Part shown: in pieces, positions 1-9,000 of the stretch | How the letters are laid out: each line of letters starts with the position of its first letter | Position numbering within the stretch: position 1 is the stretch's first letter | Assembly (NCBI GenBank): GCA_021734045.1 | Contig: JAIPJR010000070.1 | Location: forward strand, 1-13,090 | DNA: 13,090 nt | Reading direction: 5' to 3' | Source of the DNA: Fidelibacterota bacterium | GTDB lineage: Bacteria > Fidelibacterota > UBA8477 | Translations under genes and position numbers: made by a program | Notes under the pieces: generated by a model | The model's input: only the letters and a program-made list of their open reading frames with translations | What the model was told of the DNA's origin: nothing | Databases searched by the model: none

Positions 1-2229
1 CGCACCAAAGTCGGAAATCCAGCTTACATGCTCATCGTCCCAGGTGCTGGTGCCACTGGTATCAACAACCAGGCCTGTGATGTCGGAAACATCAGAACCG
101 CTGGCTGTCACGGCGTAGAGTGCACCATGGGAATACATACCACCATAAAGTTCATCAGCACCATCGCCATCCAGATCCGCAGTCACGGTACCAGCGTAAC
201 TGACGCCATCCTGCAGGGATGAATCTAACCAGGCGTAGGTCTGAAACTCATAAGTGTTGGCATCGGTTGCTTCTACGATGTAGAGACCAGCGTGATCCCA
301 TGCAGAGAAGAGCACTTCTTTCATGCCATCACCGTCCAGGTCACCAACGGAGCCACCCCAGGGTGATCCGCCGAAGACACCATCGCTCTGACGGGCCATA
401 AACTCATTTACTGAACTGTAAAAGCCTCCACTGAATTCTCCATCAACGGAGAGAATCAGAAAGACATCAAAGTCATTGTTTGAACCATTATTGGCAATCA
501 ACAATTCCTGTTGACCATCGTCATCCGGATCGCCGATACCAAAGGATTCAAAACGATAGCGATCGGGTTCGCCGCCATCAATCTGAATAGGTAACTGGTA
601 ATAGGTATAGCCATTATCTGTGCCATCCCATTCCCAGACGTGGACACCATTTTGTTCACCCGGGGCGCCAGCCTGGACGTAAATGAATTCGCCGTTGCCG
701 TTGCCATCCAGGTCACCTGTGACCACATACCGGGGGGTTGAGCCATAGGATGTAACCGTATCTTCTGTTGAGAAGACCCATTCCAGTGTGTTGTCGCCAA
801 TGACCTCATAGACATGGATGCCTCTATTGGTGTAGTCCGTAATGGCGATTTCGGGTTTGCCGTCACCATCCAGATCGGATCCGGCGTGTACACCACGGGT
901 CTGCCAGCCGGGATTATCATCGTTAGCAACGATATAGTTCACCGTGCTGGGCGCATAATCAAAGGCATCATGTTCTAACATCATGGCTTTGGGAACATCG
1001 CGGGAGACCACAAAGATTTCATCAATACCATCTTTGTCAAAGTCGCCTACTGCAACATCCTGCCAGCGGTCGGTACCACCGGTGCTGGTGAGTTCATAAG
1101 CATCCCAGGAACCGGGATCGCCTACGGCACCACCATTATACTCGAAGTCCAGAATCTGGCCCTGAGCAGCAGTATTACCGTAAGCGGCGATTACATCCAA
1201 ACCGTCAGCAGTCTGCCAGACATCCGGATTGCCAACTTTGGCGCCACGGAAGCCCAGAGAATCGCCCCACCAGAGTTCATGGAAGTCTGTGGAGGGATCC
1301 CAGGCACTCAGGTCACCACTGTTGGTGTAAAGAAAAAGTCCACCACCAACTGAGGGCAGAATGATTTCTGTGTAACCGTCACCGTCGAAATCAGCGGCGT
1401 CCAGACCACGCAGAGAGCCACCATCGGTTTCGGTGATGTCATCCGACCAGTAGATATTAGAATAGGTGTCTTCGCCATCAACTTGGTAGAAAGCGATACC
1501 ATTAAAGTCCCACTCTACCAGTGCGAAATTATTGGTGCCATCCGCATCGAAATCACCAACAACGGCACCATAGGCGGTGTAGCCCAGTGTAGAGTCTACA
1601 AACTCCGTTTGCCAGTTGGGGAATTCAAAGTTGGAGCTGGGATCCAATGAGAAAATAAAGACATAGTCGTTGTCTGTCTCATGCATCAGGATCTCAGTTA
1701 CACCGTCATCGTCCAGGTCGCCAGCCCAAAGACTGGAGACTGAACCACCCGTTCCAACACCAGCAATGGTCAGGGGTTGGAAAGAAGCGACGCGATTCAT
1801 GTTGAAATCTTCACTCAGGGTGTCGTATTCGAATACGAAAAAGCCCTGCTGGGTGGAAGTGGCATCACCACCAACCAGCAGTTCGGGCAAGCCATCAGAA
1901 TCCAGATCCACCATCTGGTCCGCAGCTTCAAAACTGTAGGTCACATCGGTGATATTGTGGGTCCAAACTTCATCCCAGGTATTGTTCCCTGTGACCTCGA
2001 ACAGATGTAGCGTGATGCCATTGTCGTCGGTGTAACCCAACATTTCATTGTTGCCATCACCATCCAGGTCAAAGGGACCACTAACACCCCAAAACACGTC
2101 GCCGTCTTCAGTGTTGGTCATCGACCAAACTTCACTGAAGCTGTTCACGCCATTTCCGCCTGCGAAGGCGAAGCCGGCAAATACGACTAGCGATAACGCG
2201 ATTGTCCATTTAGGTAGCGTTGTACGCAT
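1..2229 (-). CDS. Secreted FG-GAP/VCBS-type repeat protein, C-terminus cut off by window edge
   Basis: The frame is open for 743 codons from the ATG at 2229 to base 1, with no stop, so the 3' end is missing. Residues 1-23 form a signal peptide (MRTTLPKW, hydrophobic core, then FAFA before GG), so the protein is exported. The rest is a series of about eleven acidic motifs of the type D-[LFP]-D-x-[DN]-G followed by a hydrophobic strand, starting near residues 54, 108, 171, 226, 280, 396, 452, 506, 567, 630 and 685. This is the calcium-loop pattern of FG-GAP/VCBS repeats, which fold as beta-propeller blades; spacing of about 45-65 residues fits one blade per motif, with one longer gap between 280 and 396. 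The start is supported by AGGAGG four bases upstream. It is transcribed divergently from the receptor operon. Function is unknown; adhesion or ligand display at the surface is plausible. A C-terminal sorting domain could lie beyond the window. Confidence 0.9.
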   Translation of the reverse strand, partial: MRTTLPKWTIALSLVVFAGFAFAGGNGVNSFSEVWSMTNTEDGDVFWGVSGPFDLDGDGNNEMLGYTDDNGITLHLFEVTGNNTWDEVWTHNITDVTYSFEAADQMVDLDSDGLPELLVGGDATSTQQGFFVFEYDTLSEDFNMNRVASFQPLTIAGVGTGGSVSSLWAGDLDDDGVTEILMHETDNDYVFIFSLDPSSNFEFPNWQTEFVDSTLGYTAYGAVVGDFDADGTNNFALVEWDFNGIAFYQVDGEDTYSNIYWSDDITETDGGSLRGLDAADFDGDGYTEIILPSVGGGLFLYTNSGDLSAWDPSTDFHELWWGDSLGFRGAKVGNPDVWQTADGLDVIAAYGNTAAQGQILDFEYNGGAVGDPGSWDAYELTSTGGTDRWQDVAVGDFDKDGIDEIFVVSRDVPKAMMLEHDAFDYAPSTVNYIVANDDNPGWQTRGVHAGSDLDGDGKPEIAITDYTNRGIHVYEVIGDNTLEWVFSTEDTVTSYGSTPRYVVTGDLDGNGNGEFIYVQAGAPGEQNGVHVWEWDGTDNGYTYYQLPIQIDGGEPDRYRFESFGIGDPDDDGQQELLIANNGSNNDFDVFLILSVDGEFSGGFYSSVNEFMARQSDGVFGGSPWGGSVGDLDGDGMKEVLFSAWDHAGLYIVEATDANTYEFQTYAWLDSSLQDGVSYAGTVTADLDGDGADELYGGMYSHGALYAVTASGSDVSDITGLVVDTSGTSTWDDEHVSWISDFGA

Positions 2230-2233
2230 AAGT

Positions 2234-2239
2234 CCTCCT
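2234..2239 (-). promoter_or_regulatory. Shine-Dalgarno site of the FG-GAP protein gene
   Basis: Read on the minus strand this is AGGAGG, a perfect anti-16S match four bases before the ATG at 2229. It fixes the start of the minus-strand gene and also explains the pyrimidine-rich stretch on the plus strand here. Confidence 0.85.
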
Positions 2240-2337
2240 CTTTTTGGTTATTTTGAACCCGCCCCTGATTTCCTCTTTACCAATAGCCGTTGACTTTCTG
2301 GTACGAGCAGGCTCCAAATTTTCATTTTTGTGTGAGG

Positions 2338-2366
2338 AATCTACCGCTTGCCTCCTGCCAATTCAA
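2338..2366 (-). promoter_or_regulatory. Weak candidate sigma70-type promoter for the FG-GAP gene
   Basis: On the minus strand there is TTGAAT (plus 2361-2366), a 17-base spacer and TAGATT (plus 2338-2343). Each hexamer matches the sigma70 consensus at four of six positions, and the spacing is ideal. It would give a leader of about 100 bases. Such matches are common by chance, so this is only a candidate. The rest of the intergenic stretch from 2230 to 2427 shows no gene and no strong hairpin. Confidence 0.3.
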
Positions 2367-2427
2367 GTAAAAATGCGGTTCAGGGTAAACATTAGTTCAT
2401 TTAATCTTATTAACAAACCAGCGTTTA

Positions 2428-2456
2428 TTGACAAGTGTCACACCGCCGACTATATT
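2428..2456 (+). promoter_or_regulatory. Sigma70-type promoter of the receptor-exoprotein-PorV operon
   Basis: A perfect -35 box TTGACA (2428-2433), a 17-base spacer and TATATT (2451-2456, five of six consensus positions) lie just upstream of the first receptor gene. Transcription would start near 2463 and give a leader of about 30 bases, long enough only for the ribosome-binding site. This is the only strong promoter match I found in the window. It probably drives the whole three-gene operon. Confidence 0.75.
2429..2440. promoter_or_regulatory. Inverted repeat over the -35 box, possible operator
   Basis: TGACA-AG-TGTCA is a perfect five-base inverted repeat with a two-base centre. It covers most of the -35 hexamer and the start of the spacer. 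That position is typical for a repressor site, but the repeat is short and part of it is forced by the -35 consensus. No regulator gene is present in the window. Confidence 0.35.
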
Positions 2457-2494
2457 GGCCGCCAAATCGGATAAGAAACAGGGTGGAGTAACCA

Positions 2495-5400
2495 ATGAAG
2501 AGAGCCTCTCTCCAGATAACAAAACTTTTTATCAGACATCTCATCGTGCTGGGATTTTTCACATTTAGCACGGCAATTTATGGTAGCACGAGTGGGAAAA
2601 TTTCCGGACGCGTTACCGACGCTGAAACCGGTACACCTCTCCCGGGCGTCAATGTCGTTCTGGAAGGGGAGACACTGGGCGCCAGTACGGACATGAATGG
2701 CATGTACTATATCATCAATGTACCGGTGGGCGTCTACAATGTACGCGCCAGTATGATGGGGTACGCTGAAACGCGGGTCAATGACGTAAAGGTACTGGGT
2801 GACCTGACCACTGAAGTCAATTTTAACCTCACAACACAGGTACTGGAAGCTGGCCAGGTGGTTGAGGTGGTAGCCGAGCGTCCCATGGTTCAAAAGGATC
2901 TAACCAGTGGTCGCTCAATTGTTAGTGCCGAAGATATAAAAGAAATGCCGGTGGAGTCGGTGAGCGGTATTATCGGTACCAAAGCGGGGGTCGTGACAGG
3001 TACGGATGGTGCCATTCATATTCGTGGCGGACGATCCAGTGAAGTGTCCTATATGATAGATGGCGTTCCCATGACCAATCCGGCCTGGGGTGGACTTTCT
3101 TCCGGTGTGGAGAATAATGCCGTACAAGAGCTGCAAATTCTCAGCGGAACCTTCAATGCTGAATATGGTCAGGCTATGTCCGGGGTGATTAACATCGTCA
3201 CCAAAGAAGGAGCGACGAAATTTCAGGGCTCCCTGTCGGGCTATGTGGGCGATTATTACACCACCCATACCGATGTTTTTGAGTATGCAGACCAGTTTAA
3301 AGCTACGAATATCCGTAATGTAGAGGGATCGCTTAGCGGTCCGGTTCCGGGCTTTGGGAAGAGCCTGTCCTTTTTTCTCTCGGGGCGCTACTATGAAAAT
3401 GGCGGATATTTACGCGGTGTCCAGGAGCATGTGCCCGGAGATGTGAATTATCTGTCCACGCGAACGGTGGAAGAGCTGCTTAACTCGCCCTATGGCAAGG
3501 CAGGGTTACTGAATGTGGCCGAACCTTTTGATGATTTAAATGGAGATGGCACGATCGAACCTGGCAGTGAACCTTATATCGATTTTGACGGTAACGGCCG
3601 TTACAACCCCGGCGAACCATATCGTGATGTGAATGGCAATGGTCACTACGATCATCCGGGCGTGGACTTGGATGGTGACGGATTCCTGAATCCGGAAGAA
3701 TTGGAATTTATCGATCTTAACGGGAATGGTGTTCTGGATGGTGACCCATTCCACGATTACAACAATAATGGTGTACTGGATGGCGAACCATTCATCGATT
3801 TTAATGGCAATGGTGTCTGGGACAGTGGTGCCGGTGGATCGGGTGAAGTCGTACGGATGAATCATTCCCAGCGGATGAATCTGAATTCCAAGCTAACTTG
3901 GCGAATCACGCCCAAGATGAAGCTTAACTATAATGTATTATACAATACGGGGATGAGTCAGGATTACAGTCTGGCTTACAAGTACAATCCCCTGGGCCGT
4001 GGCACCAATGACTCTTACTCGATTTCCCATATCCTGGATTTCACGCATTCGCTTTCGAACAGCTTCTTCTACAACCTAAAGGGCTCCTATTACGAATCGG
4101 AATCCAAAACCTACTACCGTGATTTGCTGCCCAATGAGTTGACGCTTGATGACCAGAAGATTTTCTCCACTCTGGATGAGTTGAAATCCTATGCGCAATC
4201 AGAGGACTTGGAGAGTGGGAAATGGTATGGCAATGCCAGTGATTCATTATTGATTCTAAGGGTTGATGTTTCGCTGATTAACAGTGTCTCCGGTATAGAT
4301 TTCCGGCTCTCCAATCCTGAAAGTAACACTTATACTGTGGGCGACAGTCTGGGGACAACCGAGGTTGATTTTGTAGGCTTATTGGAGTGGATGAAAGGAC
4401 AATGGGGGAATAGCGGATGGGAAATTACTGCCGATGTGACCCTGAGTGATGTGAAAAACAATCTTTTCCTGCCGAACACCATCACTTTCTCACCACCCAA
4501 TGAGTACTATGGCGGTGGCCATAATGCCGGCTACACCTGGCGGAAAAATCAGACCCTTTACCTAAGTGGATCGCTCACCTGGCAGTATAACAATACGCAT
4601 CAGATTAAAGCTGGCCTGGGATACAAGAGCCATGTGATGAATTACCGTACCTTTACAACCGAGGTTAGCAGCTCTACCGGCTGGATTCCGGATGGGAAAA
4701 CTCCTGAGACCAGCTATTCCAACGATAGCTACACCAACTGGCTAAGCGATCGAGCAAAAGTAGGCACTATCGCTCAAAACGATCGTCAGCCACAAGAATA
4801 TTTTGCTTATATCCAGGATAAAATCGAGCTGGTGGATATGATTGTGAATGTGGGCTTGCGGTATGATTACTTCAACCCCAATTACTATGTCCCCGGAGAT
4901 TATAAGGACCCGGACAACCCCCGTTATTATCTCTACACCACCGTTGATTCGGTGGATGGAATGGCCTTTGTAGATACAGCGCTGGCTTCAGAGCGGGAAT
5001 ACCAGGGTGCCGGAGAGGTGATTGATACGCTCAATGCCACCGGTGGTCAATGGCAGACTTATGAGGACTTTTACCAGTATGTAGACCCGGTTCACCAACT
5101 GAGTCCGCGTATTGGTGTTGCTTATCCTATTACAGATAAAGGCATCATTCACTTTAGCTATGGCCACTTTTTTCAGATTCCCACTTTCGCTTACCTGTAT
5201 GCCAATCCGGAATTTGAAATCGCCGGTGATAATCAGTCCATTTTGGGAAATGCTGCCCTGAAACCGCAGAAGACGGTAAAGTATGAAATCGGTTTGCAGC
5301 AGGAACTGGCGCCGGATCTGGCGATTGAGATCATCGCTTTCTATCAGGATTTTTCCGGACTACTGAGTTCTGAGCTCAAAGAGACCTACAACGGAACACG

Positions 5401-6031
5401 CTATTCCATTTATGCGAATTCCGATTATGGAAACAGCCGCGGTGTAACCTTTTCATTGACCAAGCGACGTACCGGTCTTTTCTCAGCGGCGCTGGATTAC
5501 ACCTATCAGATTACCAAGGGAAACGCGTCAGATCCGCTGGAGCAATTTTACGCCAATCAGTCTGATCCACCCCAGGAAGTACAAAAAAAGATTGTTCACC
5601 TGAATTGGGATCAACGTCACACACTCAACACAAACCTGACGCTGTCCGAACCCAATAATTGGGGCGTGAGTCTGCTGCTGCGGTACGGTTCGGGATTACC
5701 CTATACACCGTCCGTGCAGGGGTTCCAATTGGACAAACCCAATTCGGACCGGAAGCCGGATGAATATTCGGTGGATCTGAATACCCATAAAGATTATACC
5801 ATTATGGGAAAGCAGGTGGTGTTTTTTGCCAAGATCTACAACCTGTTTGACACCATGAACGAACGGGTAGTGTTTAATGATACCGGTCGGGCGACGTACT
5901 CGTTAATTCCCACCTACACGCCTGACAAAGGGAACGAACCCGGGCGACACAGTTTGGCCGATTATTTAAACCGTCCCAGTTATTTCAGTGCACCACGCCA
6001 GTTCCGCGTTGGCTTGCAGTTCGGGTTATAA
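2495..6031 (+). CDS. TonB-dependent receptor with N-terminal carboxypeptidase-regulatory-like domain and calcium-type repeat insert
   Basis: This 1178-residue outer-membrane protein has a signal peptide (residues 1-30) and a carboxypeptidase-regulatory-like beta-sandwich (about 34-112, GKISGRVTDAETGTPLPGVN). A possible TonB box follows near 121-131 (QVVEVVAERP), then a plug domain (about 133-240, with IHIRGGRSSEVSYMIDG and NAEYGQAMSGVINIVT), then a long beta-barrel ending in the typical RQFRVGLQFGL. This is the SusC-like arrangement; such receptors use TonB energy to import bound ligands or, in some cases, to work with surface proteins. Residues 344-446 are an unusual insert of acidic D-x-N-G-N-G repeats, just after the first barrel strands and probably in an extracellular loop. 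The start has GGAG six bases upstream. It is the first gene of an operon with the exoprotein nine bases downstream. No SusD gene accompanies it, so the substrate is unknown. Confidence 0.93.
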   Translation: MKRASLQITKLFIRHLIVLGFFTFSTAIYGSTSGKISGRVTDAETGTPLPGVNVVLEGETLGASTDMNGMYYIINVPVGVYNVRASMMGYAETRVNDVKVLGDLTTEVNFNLTTQVLEAGQVVEVVAERPMVQKDLTSGRSIVSAEDIKEMPVESVSGIIGTKAGVVTGTDGAIHIRGGRSSEVSYMIDGVPMTNPAWGGLSSGVENNAVQELQILSGTFNAEYGQAMSGVINIVTKEGATKFQGSLSGYVGDYYTTHTDVFEYADQFKATNIRNVEGSLSGPVPGFGKSLSFFLSGRYYENGGYLRGVQEHVPGDVNYLSTRTVEELLNSPYGKAGLLNVAEPFDDLNGDGTIEPGSEPYIDFDGNGRYNPGEPYRDVNGNGHYDHPGVDLDGDGFLNPEELEFIDLNGNGVLDGDPFHDYNNNGVLDGEPFIDFNGNGVWDSGAGGSGEVVRMNHSQRMNLNSKLTWRITPKMKLNYNVLYNTGMSQDYSLAYKYNPLGRGTNDSYSISHILDFTHSLSNSFFYNLKGSYYESESKTYYRDLLPNELTLDDQKIFSTLDELKSYAQSEDLESGKWYGNASDSLLILRVDVSLINSVSGIDFRLSNPESNTYTVGDSLGTTEVDFVGLLEWMKGQWGNSGWEITADVTLSDVKNNLFLPNTITFSPPNEYYGGGHNAGYTWRKNQTLYLSGSLTWQYNNTHQIKAGLGYKSHVMNYRTFTTEVSSSTGWIPDGKTPETSYSNDSYTNWLSDRAKVGTIAQNDRQPQEYFAYIQDKIELVDMIVNVGLRYDYFNPNYYVPGDYKDPDNPRYYLYTTVDSVDGMAFVDTALASEREYQGAGEVIDTLNATGGQWQTYEDFYQYVDPVHQLSPRIGVAYPITDKGIIHFSYGHFFQIPTFAYLYANPEFEIAGDNQSILGNAALKPQKTVKYEIGLQQELAPDLAIEIIAFYQDFSGLLSSELKETYNGTRYSIYANSDYGNSRGVTFSLTKRRTGLFSAALDYTYQITKGNASDPLEQFYANQSDPPQEVQKKIVHLNWDQRHTLNTNLTLSEPNNWGVSLLLRYGSGLPYTPSVQGFQLDKPNSDRKPDEYSVDLNTHKDYTIMGKQVVFFAKIYNLFDTMNERVVFNDTGRATYSLIPTYTPDKGNEPGRHSLADYLNRPSYFSAPRQFRVGLQFGL
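3524..3832 (+). repeat. Seven tandem acidic D-x-N-G-N-G repeats coding a calcium-binding-type insert in the receptor
   Basis: About seven in-frame units of 14-15 residues, with the pattern [FY]-x-D-[FLVY]-[ND]-G-[ND]-G-x-[YLW]-[DN]-x-G-E-P, span residues 344-446 of the receptor. Examples are FIDLNGNGVLDGDP and FIDFNGNGVWD. The spacing of Asp, Asn and Gly resembles EF-hand or dockerin-type calcium loops, without the flanking helices. The units differ at DNA level, so this is an old protein repeat, not a recent slippage product. Confidence 0.8.
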
Positions 6032-6035
6032 GGAG
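6031..6035 (+). promoter_or_regulatory. Ribosome-binding site of the exoprotein gene overlapping the receptor stop codon
   Basis: AGGAG begins on the last base of the receptor's TAA and lies five bases before the ATG at 6041. The overlap suggests translational coupling between receptor and exoprotein, consistent with proteins made in fixed ratio. Confidence 0.75.
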
Positions 6036-6040
6036 TTCGC

Positions 6041-9000
6041 ATGCGGAAAATCATATTAATTATCACCTTTACTGCCCTGGCACTCACTGCCGCAGACCGG
6101 GGAACGATACAAATGCCCACACCACCTGAGAGCAAATCAGACGTGGTAGGTTGGAATCTGTACAATGCCAAAATGAAGCAGATTCATCGCATGAGCAAAG
6201 CGGCAGCGCGCAGCGATCGGGCTTATAATTTCCATAACGGGAATCAGGTGAGAACCCTCTTCTATAACTATGGTTCTATCGGGAAACCGAATACCGAGCC
6301 TTCGATGGAATGGCCGATTGGATCCGGACGCGGTTATGCCTTTGAGTTTGGTGTGGTGGCTGGTGCGGAGGTTCCCACCTATGGGGGTGATACAAAACGC
6401 ATTGTCATTGACGGCCTTACGGTTGCCGGTGTCAGTGGAAATAACCCGGCAGGTACGCCTAATGATTGGGAGCCCCTGCCAGGATACAACGATCCATTTG
6501 TTCATAAAATTGCCATGAGCGACAGTCCTGATGAAGACAGAGATCCCGATGCGCGACCCGATACCTGGCCGCCCTATAAAACCTCTAATAATCCATTCTG
6601 GTATCAGATAAATGACGCTACCAATCCTGATTATCCGGGTAAGTTCGTCTGGCCGGGTGAATACGGACGGGGTGTTACAACGGCTGATCAGGAATCCTAC
6701 TACGTGATGGATGACAGCTATGTTTACCGCCACAATTCATATCCCTGGACCGGTGAGTTACGGGATGACGAATTTTACGCTGATTTGGGTAATCCTGACC
6801 GGGGTGGAATTGGTCTGGAAGTGGAATCACGGGGTTACCAGTGGATTGCTACACGGGCACAGAATGTGATTTTCTTTATCTACGAGCTGGAAAATACCGG
6901 CGGGGACACGCTTGAAAGCGTCTATTTTGGCATGTATGGTGACCCCCATATCGGTGGCGCCAATGATTATAGCGATGATGATGCCTATTACGATACATAT
7001 GTTGATATGGTCTATGCCTGGGATGACAATGCCAGGGGCGGACCGGAATTTGCCGACATTATCCCCGGCTTCTTTGGTTACAAGTTCCTGGAATCACCTG
7101 GTGAGCCATACGATTTTGTTGATAATGACCAGGACGGCATGGTGGACGAATCCATGCAGGATGGCATTGACAATGATGGTGATTGGCGACCCTTTGATGA
7201 CTACAATAACAATGGGCAGTGGGATCCGGGAGAAGCCATCAATGATGATGTGGGTACCGATGGTCTGGGTCCGGAAGACCCGGGCTATCCCGGACCGGAT
7301 GCGGATTACACCGAAGCCAACGGACGGCCTGATGATGGAGAGCCCAATTTTGATCAAACCGACTTGGACGAAGCTGACCAGATCGGATTAACGGGTTTCA
7401 TCGTTGAGCAGTATTCGTATAATGGTGTTGATGATAACACATTTTTCAATCGGTTGGCTGCGCCCATCATCGACTCCACATTCCAACAGCGCTCAGACAA
7501 CATTTTTCTCTATAGCTCAGGTCCTCTGAAAATGGCACCGGGAGACCGGCGTCGTTTCTCCATTACCATGTTATTTGGGTATAACATTACAGGCGCCACA
7601 GGCGTTGACCTGCACGAAAATCCGCACAATACCCGGGATCTCTATGCCACAGCGAATGTGGTGCAGGATATTTACAATGCCGGATACCGGTTCACCCGTC
7701 CGCCCCTAAAACCGCGGATTACAGCCGTTCCAGGAGATGAACAGGTTACATTGTATTGGGACGAAGGGTCGGAGCACTCCAAAGATCCCATTTACGGCAA
7801 CGATTTTGCCGGATATGCCATTTATCGTGCTACTGATTTTGGGTTCGAAGAGGTGAAATCAATCACGGATGCATACGGTAGTCCCTATCTGTGGAAGCCC
7901 ATCGCAAAGTTTGACAAAATAGATAGCTGGCGAGGACCACATCCGATTGAACAGGTGGTGGGGTCCGGACTCCATTACGACATGGGTAGTAACACGGGCC
8001 TGGTTCACAGTTTTGTAGATAAAGATGTGATTAACGGTCAACGCTACTACTATGCGATTTGTGCATATGACACGGGTTCCGTTCGGGATACCATTCCACC
8101 CACCGAAACATCCAAAAACATTCAGGAAACCTTCTCCGGTGAAATAACACTGGACATCAATACGGCTGTTGTGACGCCGGCTGCGCCCTCTGTGGGCTAT
8201 GTTGCACCGGAAGTGCTGATTTCCGATGATGTGAGTGAAAATCCCGGAACCGGTAGCGTGGAAGTAAAGATTATTGATCCCATGCAGGTGCCCCATAACC
8301 GGGAATATGCAATCCGCTTTGTGGACAGTCGTACCGATATGGTGGACAACGATGGGGATTGGAAATCGTTCATGGACGATACACTCTTTATACCGGTGGG
8401 GTCTTATGTCACTTTGATAGTTCCGCCCACACCGGATACGGTAAATTTTGTACAGAATCAGGACACAACCGTAGCGGTTACCGGTGCAGTAGGTGAACAT
8501 TTTGTCTACAGTGGTTTATGGTGGGAAATTAATCAGCTCATCAGTGGTACCCTGAAAGACTCAGTTATTATACCGGATACCACCATCACAGTGCTTCCAA
8601 CCCTGGATATCTGGAATCCGCTCACGGACGGCTCTGTGAACCAGGATGTGGGAATGGATGGTTGTTCGGATATCTATGAAATCTCCGGTGGCGGTTGCTC
8701 CGACGCGCCCATTGCCGGTGTGAATCCAGGTGACGATCCTCACGGTGACAACTGGCATCCGGTGTTGAATCCTGGTGGCACCGAGGCCAATGGCCGTCCA
8801 GACGCTGGTGAGCCTAATGTTGATGACAATGACATTCAGGAGAAAGTCCGGGAAACGCAGTACTTCCAGCTCTGGGATATCACGGATCCCGCAGATGAAT
8901 TAATCGTGCTGGATCGTCAGGACGCTCTCCAGGGTGAGGATAAAAACCATATTATGAATGGTTTGCAGGTTTTCGTCCACAATGATGTGGTGGCTCAGGA

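Noticed and set aside
498-929. 143-residue minus-strand open frame
   Set aside because: It lies wholly inside the FG-GAP gene in another frame and shows a shadow composition without a ribosome site.
1670-2293. Overlapping plus-strand open frames opposite the start of the FG-GAP gene
   Set aside because: They are antisense to a gene with clear repeats and signal peptide, and have no recognisable domains or ribosome sites.
3524-3832. Repeat-rich stretch as a possible CRISPR or DNA satellite
   Set aside because: The units are not identical in DNA and keep the reading frame; the repetition is at protein level.
6137-6733. 198-residue minus-strand open frame
   Set aside because: It is antisense to the exoprotein gene, whose coding frame is continuous and has recognised domains.
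7859-8500. 213-residue minus-strand open frame
   Set aside because: It is antisense to the exoprotein's FN3-like region and shows no domain or start signal.
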